Of a stretch of 50,813 nt of DNA, positions 25,743-33,526 are shown in pieces (within the stretch, counting starts at the first letter, position 1; each line of letters opens with the position of its first letter). The notes under the pieces are model-generated. The model had not been told where the DNA came from. It ran no database searches and saw only the letters and a program-made list of their open reading frames with translations. This DNA comes from JANOXC01 sp031418215 (GTDB lineage: Bacteria > Bacteroidota > Bacteroidia > AKYH767-A > OLB10). The translations under genes and the position numbers were made by a program. Where the stretch lies: contig JANOXC010000014.1 in assembly GCA_031418215.1 (NCBI GenBank), forward strand, positions 1-50,813, written 5' to 3'.

Positions 25743-27001
25743 GTCTTCTGTTTTTTCTTCTTTGCTGCAGGAAATAAAACGTTATTTAAAATCAAACGAT
25801 ACCCGGGGGAATTAGGATGCAGTGAAAGGTCAGTAGGGGGATCGCCAACCATATGCTGGTAATCCTCCGGATCATGACCGCCATAAAAGGTCCAGGTGCC
25901 GTTGCCATATTCACCATGAATATAACGCGCCTCATTGGCAGCTTTATTTTCGCCAAGAATTAAGATTTCAGGCTTAATTAAATTTTTACTGAAAGATGTT
26001 GACTGGCCCATAAATCCTTTGATCACCTGTTCATGGTTTTGACATAACATCGTTGGAACTACATCCCACTTGGCTGAAAAATCAAATAAGGTAAACACAT
26101 CTTCATTACGCGGAACCTGGCGCTTTGTTGTCATGTCAATATCTGAAAATTCATATTCCATAGGATTGGTGCTTAACTTAAAATTGCGGAAAGCAAAACA
26201 CTTGCTAAAATCAAGCTTGCTGTTATAGTCGGGAGTTGTACCATCATCATCATACATTTTCTCACATATATCCAGGCCTTCAGCGGCTAATGCAATATCA
26301 TAGGAATCGGTACCCGAACACATGGCAAATAAAAATCCTCCCCCAGCTGTAAAATCCCGAATACTTTTTGCAACGGCCAGTTTCATCATGGAAACTTTGT
26401 TGAACCCCATTTTATGTGCCATAGCTTCATCACTGCGTACTTGTTCCTGATACCAGGGTGCATTGTGATACATCGCATAAAATCTTCCATACTGCCCCGT
26501 AAAGTCTTCGTGGTGCAAATGAAGCCAGTCGTACAAAGGCAGTTTTCCTGCAATGATCTCTTCATCATAAACAACATCATAAGGGATTTCAGCATAGGTT
26601 AAAACCAATGTAACTGCATCATCCCATGGTAGCTTTCCTTTAGGAGAATACACTGCTATCTTAGGTGCTTTTTCTAATTTAACTACATCCATGTTTACTT
26701 CCGGAGGTGCAATTTCATCAAGGATGGCTGCAGCCTGTACTTCAGCAATAACACTATAGCCAACACCCCTTATCTGGCATTCCTTCTCTAAAGGAGCTAA
26801 ATTTTTAAACATGAAACTTCCACCTCGGTAATTCAACAGCCATTCCACTTCAATATCATTCTTCAATACCCAATAGGCAATACCATAAGCTTTTAAATGA
26901 TTCTGCTGCGACTGATCCATGGGTATCAGTATGTAAGAAGCCATTGTTGCTGCCGGCAACAGGGAAAGCATTAGACATAAAATCAAAAAATATTTTTTCA
27001 T
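25739..27001 (-). CDS. Secreted GATase-like protein, family often mislabelled asparagine synthetase B
   Basis: A 420-residue protein with a signal peptide (YFLILCLMLSLLPAATMAS). From memory it belongs to a conserved Bacteroidota family annotated asparagine synthetase B, yet it has no N-terminal Cys2 glutaminase nucleophile and no PP-loop (SGGxDS). Instead, GGGFLFAMCSGTDSYDIALAAEG looks like a nucleophile elbow with Cys, as in class I glutamine amidotransferase or ThuA-like folds, and ends with HGEYGNGTWTFYGGHDPEDY. I infer an exported hydrolase-like fold of unknown substrate. The C-terminus is Lys-rich (AAKKKKQKT). It shares its stop bases with lpxH and has its own promoter just past dnaB. 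Confidence 0.75.
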   Translation of the reverse strand: MKKYFLILCLMLSLLPAATMASYILIPMDQSQQNHLKAYGIAYWVLKNDIEVEWLLNYRGGSFMFKNLAPLEKECQIRGVGYSVIAEVQAAAILDEIAPPEVNMDVVKLEKAPKIAVYSPKGKLPWDDAVTLVLTYAEIPYDVVYDEEIIAGKLPLYDWLHLHHEDFTGQYGRFYAMYHNAPWYQEQVRSDEAMAHKMGFNKVSMMKLAVAKSIRDFTAGGGFLFAMCSGTDSYDIALAAEGLDICEKMYDDDGTTPDYNSKLDFSKCFAFRNFKLSTNPMEYEFSDIDMTTKRQVPRNEDVFTLFDFSAKWDVVPTMLCQNHEQVIKGFMGQSTSFSKNLIKPEILILGENKAANEARYIHGEYGNGTWTFYGGHDPEDYQHMVGDPPTDLSLHPNSPGYRLILNNVLFPAAKKKKQKT

Positions 27002-27084
27002 TGTATTATCTAACGAAAAACTTGTTTAATTGTTTTCTTTTTAAACGTTTATTTGAAATAGAATTCAAGAAACAATTAGGTAAT

Positions 27085-27114
27085 CAAATTTACGGAAATT
27101 GATGGTATATACAA
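27085..27114 (-). promoter_or_regulatory. Promoter for the GATase-like gene (TTG-N19-TAAATTTG)
   Basis: On the reverse strand a TTG (27114-27112) is followed after 19 nt by TAAATTTG (27092-27085), an exact TAnnTTTG -7 element at ideal -33/-7 spacing. It lies just past the dnaB stop and about 84 nt upstream of the GATase-like ATG, which separates that gene from dnaB transcription. Confidence 0.6.
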
Positions 27115-27118
27115 TGAA

Positions 27119-28630
27119 TTAAAATGGAACATCTTCATCCATGTCATTCATTCTCGACCTGCGTGTAATCCTGTCAGGATCAAGCGCGATATTGGGATTG
27201 GAGATTTTAACCGTCTCATCCACAAAATCAAAATCCTCCAGATCTGTAAACTTGGTGAGGTGGGCAATAAATTTAAGATTCACACTTTTAGTGGCACCAT
27301 TCCTGTTTTTTGCAACGATGATTTCTGCAACATTACTGGTGGGCTGTTGGTTTTCATCTTCCGTTAACCCATAATATTCAGGCCTGTAAATGAAGAGCAC
27401 CATATCGGCATCCTGTTCAATGGCTCCCGATTCACGTAAGTCGCTTAGCTGTGGTTTCTTACTTCCCCCTCTTGACTCAACAGCCCTGCTTAATTGTGAA
27501 AGTGCAATGATAGGAACATTTAATTCCTTGGCAATACTTTTTAGCGAGCGTGAAATGGCACTGATTTCCTGTTCTCTGTTTCCACCCCGACTATCGGTAC
27601 CCGCAGCCATCAATTGCAAATAATCAATGATGATCATCTCAATTTTTTTCTCAGCAACAAGCCGTCTGCATTTTGCGCGCAATTCAAAAACTGTGAGTGC
27701 CGGTGTATCATCAATATATATTGGGGCTTTGGTAAGTGGAACTATTTTACTGTTCAGTTGAGCCCATTCATGATCAGCCAGCTGACCTTTCTTTAATTTT
27801 TCGGAATTGATTTCTGTTTCACCGGCTATCAATCGATTAACTAATTGCAGTGATGACATTTCACAACTGAAAAAAGCAACGGGTTTATTAAACATTACCG
27901 CTGCATTGCGTGCCATACTTAATACGAACGCTGTTTTCCCCATAGCCGGGCGTGCAGCAATGATTACCAGATCTGATTTTTGCCATCCCGCTGTTACACG
28001 GTCCAATTCAGTAAATCCACTGGGAACACCGGTTACACCTGCCGTTTGATTAGCAGCTGTTTCCACTTCCTTGATGGCTTTACTGATCAGTGTGTGCATG
28101 TCTTCATAATTCCGCCTGATATTTCCTTCAGCTAATGCGAAAAGATTTTTTTCTGCATCATCAAGCAATTCTAATACATCAGATGTTTCTTCATATGCAT
28201 TGGAAATGGTTTCTGTGCTGATTCGAATTAACTCCCGTTGAATATATTTTTGAAGAATGATGCGGGCATGATATTCAATATTGGCGGCAGAGGCAACTCT
28301 GTTGGTAAGCTGTGTTATATAATAAGCACCACCTGATATTTCCAGTTCGCCGTTTTTACGTAGCTGTTGTGTTACTGTTAAAATATCAACAGGCTGTGTA
28401 TTGTGAAACAACTCATGGACTGCTTTATAAATTTTCTGATGAGATTCTTTATAAAAACATTCAGGATGTAAAATGTCAATTACATTCGCCACTGCATCTT
28501 TGTCGAGCATCAATGCACCCAATACAGCACTTTCCATGTCAGTTGCCTGAGGTGGAAGTTTACCCTGAAGGATTTCCTGAGATAAAGGTTTAATTAATTT
28601 TTTTCTTGTTACTGGGGTCTTTTCATTCAT
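27119..28630 (-). CDS. dnaB: Replicative DNA helicase
   Basis: A 503-residue hexameric RecA-fold helicase that unwinds DNA ahead of the replisome. The N-terminal DnaB domain (about 25-130) shows KLPPQATDMESAVLGALMLD. The helicase core has Walker A ARPAMGKT (227-234), FFSCEMS, Walker B IIIDYLQLM (about 333-341) and the SDLRESGAIEQDADMVLF motif. No intein interrupts it, and the C-terminus is short and acidic (MNDMDEDVPF). The ATG at 28630 lies only five nt after a perfect -7 element, so the mRNA may be leaderless. Confidence 0.97.
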   Translation of the reverse strand: MNEKTPVTRKKLIKPLSQEILQGKLPPQATDMESAVLGALMLDKDAVANVIDILHPECFYKESHQKIYKAVHELFHNTQPVDILTVTQQLRKNGELEISGGAYYITQLTNRVASAANIEYHARIILQKYIQRELIRISTETISNAYEETSDVLELLDDAEKNLFALAEGNIRRNYEDMHTLISKAIKEVETAANQTAGVTGVPSGFTELDRVTAGWQKSDLVIIAARPAMGKTAFVLSMARNAAVMFNKPVAFFSCEMSSLQLVNRLIAGETEINSEKLKKGQLADHEWAQLNSKIVPLTKAPIYIDDTPALTVFELRAKCRRLVAEKKIEMIIIDYLQLMAAGTDSRGGNREQEISAISRSLKSIAKELNVPIIALSQLSRAVESRGGSKKPQLSDLRESGAIEQDADMVLFIYRPEYYGLTEDENQQPTSNVAEIIVAKNRNGATKSVNLKFIAHLTKFTDLEDFDFVDETVKISNPNIALDPDRITRRSRMNDMDEDVPF

Positions 28631-28635
28631 TAGTT

Positions 28636-28643
28636 CAAAGGTA
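28636..28643 (-). promoter_or_regulatory. Putative dnaB promoter, -7 element TACCTTTG abutting the start codon
   Basis: On the reverse strand TACCTTTG matches TAnnTTTG exactly and is separated from the dnaB ATG by five bases. I see no TTG at the expected -33 distance. If used, transcription would begin at or within about 3 nt of the start codon. Confidence 0.5.
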
Positions 28644-28718
28644 ATAGGGTAATCGATTTTTCTGCAGTTAAAGTTTTTTATTCAACTTGTTGTTGAAAAT
28701 ATTTTCATTTGATCAGCT

Positions 28719-28741
28719 AAAAAAACCCCGGTTATTCGGGG
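28719..28741 (-). terminator. Rho-independent terminator downstream of accA
   Basis: Read on the reverse strand, CCCCG pairs with CGGGG around AATAAC, followed by seven T residues (forward-strand A run 28719-28725). Upstream of it, nearer the accA stop, TAGCTGC (28764-28770) and GCAGCTA (28792-28798) form another inverted repeat that may add a first hairpin. It separates accA from dnaB. Confidence 0.85.
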
Positions 28742-28811
28742 CCATTATAATTGGTCTCAATTGTAGCTGCAATTGTTATTAAGCGAATACGGCAGCTATT
28801 TAATTATTATT

Positions 28812-29774
28812 TTACTCCTCGTTAAAGACTCCCATCTTGCTGAACTTTTCAATACGCTGGTTTATTCTTTCTTCAGCACCCATCGTCAATAAAACACTAA
28901 GATGTTTTTTGATTTCTGTTTTTACGGATTTGAATATTTCCTCGGGATTGCTGTGTGCACCTCCGTTTGGTTCTTTAATAATACCATCGATAAGCTGTTG
29001 TTTCATCATATCATCAGCCGTTAATTTCAAAGCATCTGCTGCACGCTCTTTATTTTCCCAGTTTCTCCAAAGTATAGAGGAACACGATTCAGGTGAAATC
29101 ACAGAATACCAGGTGTTTTCCAACATCAATACCTTATCTCCAATGCCTATTCCCAATGCCCCACCGGAAGCACCTTCACCTATAATAATACAGATTACAG
29201 GCACCTTTAAAATAGACATTTCATAAAGGTTTCGTGCTATTGCTTCGCCTTGACCGCGTTCTTCCGCTTCCAGTCCAGGGTATGCTCCGGGAGTATCAAT
29301 AAAGGTGACGATAGGTTTGTCAAATTTTTCAGCCAATTTCATCAGGCGCAACGCTTTGCGATATCCTTCCGGATTTGGCATACCGAAATTGCGATATTGA
29401 CGCATTTTGGTGTTATTTCCTTTCTGTTGACCAATGAACATAACTGATTGTCCATCAATGCTGCCGAAACCACCAATCATTGCTTTATCATCTTTAACTT
29501 GGCGGTCACCGAAAAGCTCAATGAAATCACCTGCTGTAATCGATTGAATATAATCCAGGGTATAGGGTCGTTCCGGATGACGAGATAATTGCACCCGTTG
29601 CCATGCAGTCAAATGACTATATAATTCTTTCTTTGTGTTTTCGATTTTCGTCTCCAGGTCTTTTATTACAGCTTCCACATTCACCTTGCCTTTCTCGGCA
29701 ATTTTGCGTGCCTGCGATAGTTGCTCCTGTAGCTCTTCCAAAGGTTTTTCAAAATCTAACAATGTACTGCTCAT
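28812..29774 (-). CDS. accA: Acetyl-CoA carboxylase carboxyltransferase subunit alpha
   Basis: From ATG 29774 the product has 320 residues starting MSSTLLDFEKPLEEL, as expected for AccA, which with AccD transfers the carboxyl group from biotin to acetyl-CoA to make malonyl-CoA for fatty acid synthesis. Landmarks: RPYTLDYIQSI, FGSIDGQSVMFIGQQKG, FIDTPGAYPGLEAEERGQGEAIARNL split over the crotonase core, and GEGASGGALGIGIGD. A longer frame starts at GTG 29801, but that codon overlaps a perfect -7 promoter element, so ATG 29774 is preferred. accD is not nearby. A terminator follows. Confidence 0.97.
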   Translation of the reverse strand: MSSTLLDFEKPLEELQEQLSQARKIAEKGKVNVEAVIKDLETKIENTKKELYSHLTAWQRVQLSRHPERPYTLDYIQSITAGDFIELFGDRQVKDDKAMIGGFGSIDGQSVMFIGQQKGNNTKMRQYRNFGMPNPEGYRKALRLMKLAEKFDKPIVTFIDTPGAYPGLEAEERGQGEAIARNLYEMSILKVPVICIIIGEGASGGALGIGIGDKVLMLENTWYSVISPESCSSILWRNWENKERAADALKLTADDMMKQQLIDGIIKEPNGGAHSNPEEIFKSVKTEIKKHLSVLLTMGAEERINQRIEKFSKMGVFNEE

Positions 29775-29800
29775 TCTTAAATAGGGGACAGTGTGAGTCA

Positions 29801-29808
29801 CAAAAGTA
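29801..29808 (-). promoter_or_regulatory. Putative accA promoter, -7 element TACTTTTG
   Basis: Reverse-strand TACTTTTG matches TAnnTTTG exactly, 26 nt upstream of ATG 29774. It overlaps the alternative GTG start and therefore decides the start choice. No clear -33 TTG at the normal distance. Confidence 0.5.
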
Positions 29809-29951
29809 ATTTAAAATAAATAATTCTCTTTTTGTTGTTGGTAAGTAGTTGGTTCAATGCGGGAAAGTATGCAGTTTTGCAACGGCTGCACAACGCTCAT
29901 TATGAGTCTTTTGCAAACCGGACTTAAAAACCTTCATTTTTACCTGTAGGA

Positions 29952-30782
29952 ATGATCATATTTCCCAACGCAAAAATTAACCTGGGCCTCCATATTACAG
30001 GTCGCAGAAAGGACGGTTTTCATGATATAGACACAGTCTTTTATCCTGTTGGCTGGACCGATGCATTAGAAATAGTAAAAAACAGCAATGAATCAGCTGT
30101 AACACAATTTCCTATCATTATGAAGGGTGCAGGTTTTACAGAGGATGTCAAACAAAACCTTTGCTATAAAGCCTACGCCTTGTTGCAAAAACAATATCAG
30201 TTGCCTTCAATGGAATGTTTTTTACAGAAAGCGATTCCCTCAGGAGCAGGATTAGGTGGGGGCTCTTCAGATGCTGCTGCAACATTAATGTTGATCAATG
30301 ATTTAGCAGGTTTGCATTTATCAATTGAACAGTTGTTGGATTATGCGTCTCAATTAGGGAGTGACTGCCCATTTTTTATTTTAAATAAACCAATGCGTGC
30401 CAACGGAAAAGGAACAACATTTTTTCCTGTTCAACTTACATTGGTCAATTATTATATAGTCATTGTTATGCCTTTAATTACAATGAGCACTGAGGAAGCA
30501 TACAGTTTGATTTTGCCAGCAGTGCCTGAAATACCTTTGGAATCAATAATAATGTTGCCTGTTACGCAATGGAAGTATGTTTTGAAAAATGATTTTGAAG
30601 AAAAAGTATTTCAGAAATTTCCGATGCTTAAAATAATTAAAGAACAATTATATATAAACAATGCCGTGTATGCTTCAATGAGTGGAAGTGGTACTGCAAT
30701 GTTTGGCATTTTTGAAAAGGCAATTGATTTGAAAACTGTTTTTAGTGGTTGTAAGGTCTGGAGTGGAAAAGCAGTTTATTGA
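29952..30782 (+). CDS. ispE: 4-diphosphocytidyl-2-C-methyl-D-erythritol kinase
   Basis: A 276-residue GHMP kinase that phosphorylates CDP-methylerythritol in the MEP pathway to isoprenoids. The N-terminus FPNAKINLGLHITGRRKDGFHDIDTV is the IspE hallmark. The ATP loop PSGAGLGGGSSDAAATL (about 96-112) and the C-terminal GHMP motif SMSGSGTAMFGIF are intact. Length is usual. It stands alone; the 177 bp between it and the divergent accA hold no exact forward -7 element. No partner of the MEP pathway is nearby. Confidence 0.96.
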   Translation: MIIFPNAKINLGLHITGRRKDGFHDIDTVFYPVGWTDALEIVKNSNESAVTQFPIIMKGAGFTEDVKQNLCYKAYALLQKQYQLPSMECFLQKAIPSGAGLGGGSSDAAATLMLINDLAGLHLSIEQLLDYASQLGSDCPFFILNKPMRANGKGTTFFPVQLTLVNYYIVIVMPLITMSTEEAYSLILPAVPEIPLESIIMLPVTQWKYVLKNDFEEKVFQKFPMLKIIKEQLYINNAVYASMSGSGTAMFGIFEKAIDLKTVFSGCKVWSGKAVY

Positions 30783-30993
30783 TTATTTTTTTTTAGTAGG
30801 TAGTGTGCCATTACTTTCAAAGCTATCTTTTGTTAGGCATTAAAATGCTCAAAAGCGTTTGATTTCCAGTCAATTCATGCAGGATTTCCCTTCTTTGCAA
30901 GCCATTCTGTAAGGTTTTGGGATTTTTATGCTGTTTTTGAAACATTAATTAGGGGTGCTACGTAAGACAGGTAAATCAAACTTCAGCAAACCA

Positions 30994-31365
30994 ATGAAAA
31001 ATCGACTCTTTATAATTATTGCAGCCCTTTTTTTATGCGGATCGGCTTCCTCACAAACTAAAGAACAAACGATCAAATTGATGGATCTTGTAGTTGAAGT
31101 TCCAAAATCAGATTTGAATAAAACCTGGACCCAATTAAAGGATAAGTTGAATAGCATGTTAAATGTACGTGTAGAAGGATATTGCGCAGGACAAAAGTTA
31201 TTGTATCTCCGCTTGGATCCTGCACAGTATTTCAATGTATTGGTGGCTATAGATGAAGCAGGCTTTACCTATTATGTTAAAAAAGACTTTAGCGTAAATA
31301 AGGGAATAGAAACTTGCAAGGATCGAGAAGGCCTATACCTTCGTGAAAGTTCCAGCGTAAATTGA
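30994..31365 (+). CDS. Small exported protein of unknown function
   Basis: A 123-residue protein with a clear signal peptide (KNRLFIIIAALFLCGSASS, cleavage near residue 20). The frame is open further upstream to a GTG at 30955, but the ATG at 30994 places the signal peptide correctly. The mature part is an alpha/beta protein of ~100 residues with two cysteines (C64 and C108) that could form a disulfide, and the core DLVVEVPKSDLNKTW and QYFNVLVAIDEAGFTYYV. I do not recognise a family. It is monocistronic between ispE and a strong terminator. The 211-bp gap upstream holds no exact -7 element. Confidence 0.7.
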   Translation: MKNRLFIIIAALFLCGSASSQTKEQTIKLMDLVVEVPKSDLNKTWTQLKDKLNSMLNVRVEGYCAGQKLLYLRLDPAQYFNVLVAIDEAGFTYYVKKDFSVNKGIETCKDREGLYLRESSSVN

Positions 31366-31400
31366 TTCTCCGGTAGGAAAAATATATATATTGTTTAAAT

Positions 31401-31432
31401 CCTGTTCCGGATGCTTTGGAACAGGTTTTTTT
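31401..31432 (+). terminator. Rho-independent terminator after the small exported protein gene
   Basis: CCTGTTCC (31401-31408) pairs with GGAACAGG (31418-31425) around a 9-nt loop, followed by seven T residues (31426-31432). It isolates the small exported gene from the metallo-beta-lactamase gene that starts 45 bp later. Confidence 0.9.
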
Positions 31433-31476
31433 ATTTGTTTTTTGTGTAAGTTTACTTTTCTAATTGTCACAAGCAA

Positions 31477-32880
31477 ATGAAAGTAACCTTTTACGGAGCC
31501 GCACAACAAGTTACAGGGAGTAAACATTTGGTCACTACTGCTTCAGGAAAAAACATATTGCTCGATTGCGGGTTATTCCAGGGGGAAGGGGATAAAACGG
31601 ATGAGCTAAATCGTCATTTAGGGTTTGATCCGGCATCCGTTTATGCATTAGTGCTTTCGCATGCACATGCTGATCACGCCGCAAGCATCCCTTATTTATA
31701 CCAACAAGGATTTAGTGGGACAACTTACTGCACCCCTGCCACATTGGATCTATGTAAAGTAATGTTAATGGACAGTGCGCATATCCAGGAACACGACATT
31801 GAGTACGTAAATAAGCGCAGAAAACGTCAGGGTAGGCCATATCTTGAACCGCTTTACACTGCCAATGATGTGACCAATGCATTAGCGAATTTTGTCACTG
31901 TTCCATATGACCAATTACAAAAAATAACCGATGATTGTTCCTTTACTTATACCGACAGTGGACATATTTTAGGCAGCGCAGCTGTGAATATGAAACTACT
32001 TGATGGTAAGAAGGCAACCAATTTATTTTTTAGTGGCGATATTGGCCGTTACAATGATTTGATTCTTCGTGCTCCTCAAAGATTTCCTCAGGCTGATTAC
32101 ATCATCTGTGAATCGACATATGGAAACCGTTTGCATGATGAACCTGGAAATGCTGAGCAAAAGTTATTGAAGGTGGTAATGGAGACATGTGTAATGAAAA
32201 AAGGAAAACTCATTATTCCTGCATTTAGTTTAGGCCGCACACAGGAAATTATTTATGTGCTCGACCGTTTACATACGAAAGGATTAATGCCATTGGTGAA
32301 AATATATATTGATAGCCCTCTGGCAATTAATATTACAGAGGTCATGCGAAAGCATACAGAGTCTTTTAATCCGGAAATCAAAGCATATATGAAAACGGAT
32401 GTTGATCCTTTTGGATATGGTGACATGAAATTCATTGAAGAGGTGCAGGATTCAAAGGCACTCAATGATTCTGATGAACCCAGTATTATTATTTCTGCAT
32501 CCGGAATGTTGGAGGCAGGACGTGTTAAACATCATGTAAAAAATAACATCAGTGATTCCAGAAATACGATATTGATTGTGGGTTATTGTCCTCCAGCTTC
32601 ACTTGGAGGAAAGCTGGTGAATGGTGCAAAATATGTGAGGATTTTTGGAAAGGAATATGAAGTGAATGCCACCATTGAAGTCATCAGTGATTACAGCGCG
32701 CATGCCGATTATTCAGAAATGTTAAAATATCTTTCCTGTCAGGATCCAACAAGTGTTAAAAGTGTTTTTCTAGTGCATGGTATTTTAGAAGTGCAACAGG
32801 ATTGGAAATTGAAATTGATCTCAGCAGGGTTTAAGGATGTTACAATTCCAACGAGGGGTGAAGTATTTGAACTTAATTAA
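31477..32880 (+). CDS. Beta-CASP metallo-beta-lactamase fold nuclease (RNA-processing type)
   Basis: A 467-residue cytosolic protein. The metallo-beta-lactamase part has SHAHADH (H62, H64, D66, H67) and SGDIGRY, and the inserted beta-CASP domain has ESTYGNR, PAFSLGRTQEIIYVL, IDSPLAI, IISASGMLEAGR and the final SAHADYSEM. These match the CPSF/Ysh1-like exonuclease group (COG1236) that processes RNA by endo- or 5'-exonuclease action; the exact substrate in Bacteroidota is unknown to me. A near-consensus -7 element (TACTTTTC, 31453-31460) lies just upstream. No terminator is visible after it; a convergent hypothetical gene follows. Confidence 0.9.
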   Translation: MKVTFYGAAQQVTGSKHLVTTASGKNILLDCGLFQGEGDKTDELNRHLGFDPASVYALVLSHAHADHAASIPYLYQQGFSGTTYCTPATLDLCKVMLMDSAHIQEHDIEYVNKRRKRQGRPYLEPLYTANDVTNALANFVTVPYDQLQKITDDCSFTYTDSGHILGSAAVNMKLLDGKKATNLFFSGDIGRYNDLILRAPQRFPQADYIICESTYGNRLHDEPGNAEQKLLKVVMETCVMKKGKLIIPAFSLGRTQEIIYVLDRLHTKGLMPLVKIYIDSPLAINITEVMRKHTESFNPEIKAYMKTDVDPFGYGDMKFIEEVQDSKALNDSDEPSIIISASGMLEAGRVKHHVKNNISDSRNTILIVGYCPPASLGGKLVNGAKYVRIFGKEYEVNATIEVISDYSAHADYSEMLKYLSCQDPTSVKSVFLVHGILEVQQDWKLKLISAGFKDVTIPTRGEVFELN

Positions 32881-32956
32881 TAGAAAAAGATTCTTCGGTG
32901 CGAAAAATTATCAAGCAATTCAAAAAGAAACCAGTTGTATCACAAAAAAACATTGT

Positions 32957-33355
32957 TTAGACAAATGGATAATTACAAATTTCAGGTGCAGTAAAATCTT
33001 TTGGGGAAATGTGAATCCTATTTAATATTTGATAGATTTCTTCTTCTTTCCTTGCATACCATGTTTTTTTATTCATACGGTCATGCATTGTCAATGATGA
33101 AGCGTTTAGTTCAACTGGGAGTTCAAAATCCTGTATGGTATAGCGTAGTTTAAAGTACTCGTCTTTTGCATCGTTGGTTAGAAACTGATAGATGATTACC
33201 CATCTTGTGAAGCAGTTGGTGGAAGGGGTGGCCCGGGATACAATGAGGCTGTCATTTCTGGTTCCGTAACAAAGGCGATTCCATACAATTGGGTTAAAGT
33301 GGTTTTCCTTGTTTTGTGTGTTGGGAGTTAAACGAAATAGCAGGTTGATCGACAT
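32957..33355 (-). CDS. Possible hypothetical protein, 132 aa
   Basis: An open frame of 132 codons from ATG on the reverse strand, filling the 646-bp space between the nuclease gene and the DUF5916 gene, which otherwise has no gene. Its composition looks like a real soluble protein (FTRWVIIYQFLTNDAKDEYF and WYARKEEEIYQILNRI) and it has no signal peptide or membrane helix. A TATTTTTG -7-like element lies about 85 nt upstream. I do not recognise a family; the frame could still be spurious. Confidence 0.45.
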   Translation of the reverse strand: MSINLLFRLTPNTQNKENHFNPIVWNRLCYGTRNDSLIVSRATPSTNCFTRWVIIYQFLTNDAKDEYFKLRYTIQDFELPVELNASSLTMHDRMNKKTWYARKEEEIYQILNRIHISPKDFTAPEICNYPFV

Positions 33356-33438
33356 ATGTTGAAGGTTTAAGAAATAGTAACGGAGAATTATTCCTGCAAT
33401 TATGTTTTAACGATAGATTAACAATTTCTGATTTACCC

Positions 33439-33446
33439 CAAAAATA
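33439..33446 (-). promoter_or_regulatory. Possible promoter for the 132-aa hypothetical gene, TATTTTTG
   Basis: Reverse-strand TATTTTTG matches TAnnTTTG exactly, in the gap downstream of the DUF5916 stop. No -33 TTG at a suitable distance. Such AT-rich octamers occur by chance in this genome, so confidence is low. Confidence 0.3.
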
Positions 33447-33526
33447 TTTATTACATGTGGCATTGTATCGGTCAGTGCTATTTAGCACCGATCACATAAA
33501 AGGACGTTTTGTATTGAAGAGAAAAA

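Noticed and set aside
28837..29226. 129-residue forward open frame opposite accA
   Set aside because: Lies wholly within the conserved accA gene on the other strand; no start context or domain.
29850..29860. GGTTCAATGC, like a tRNA T-loop, between accA and ispE
   Set aside because: No matching acceptor, D or anticodon stems around it; no tRNA can be folded by eye.
33467..33492. Small stem (GTGCT/AGCAC with outer ATCG/CGAT) downstream of the DUF5916 gene
   Set aside because: The stem has a four-base bulge and no T tract on the reverse strand, so I do not call it a terminator.
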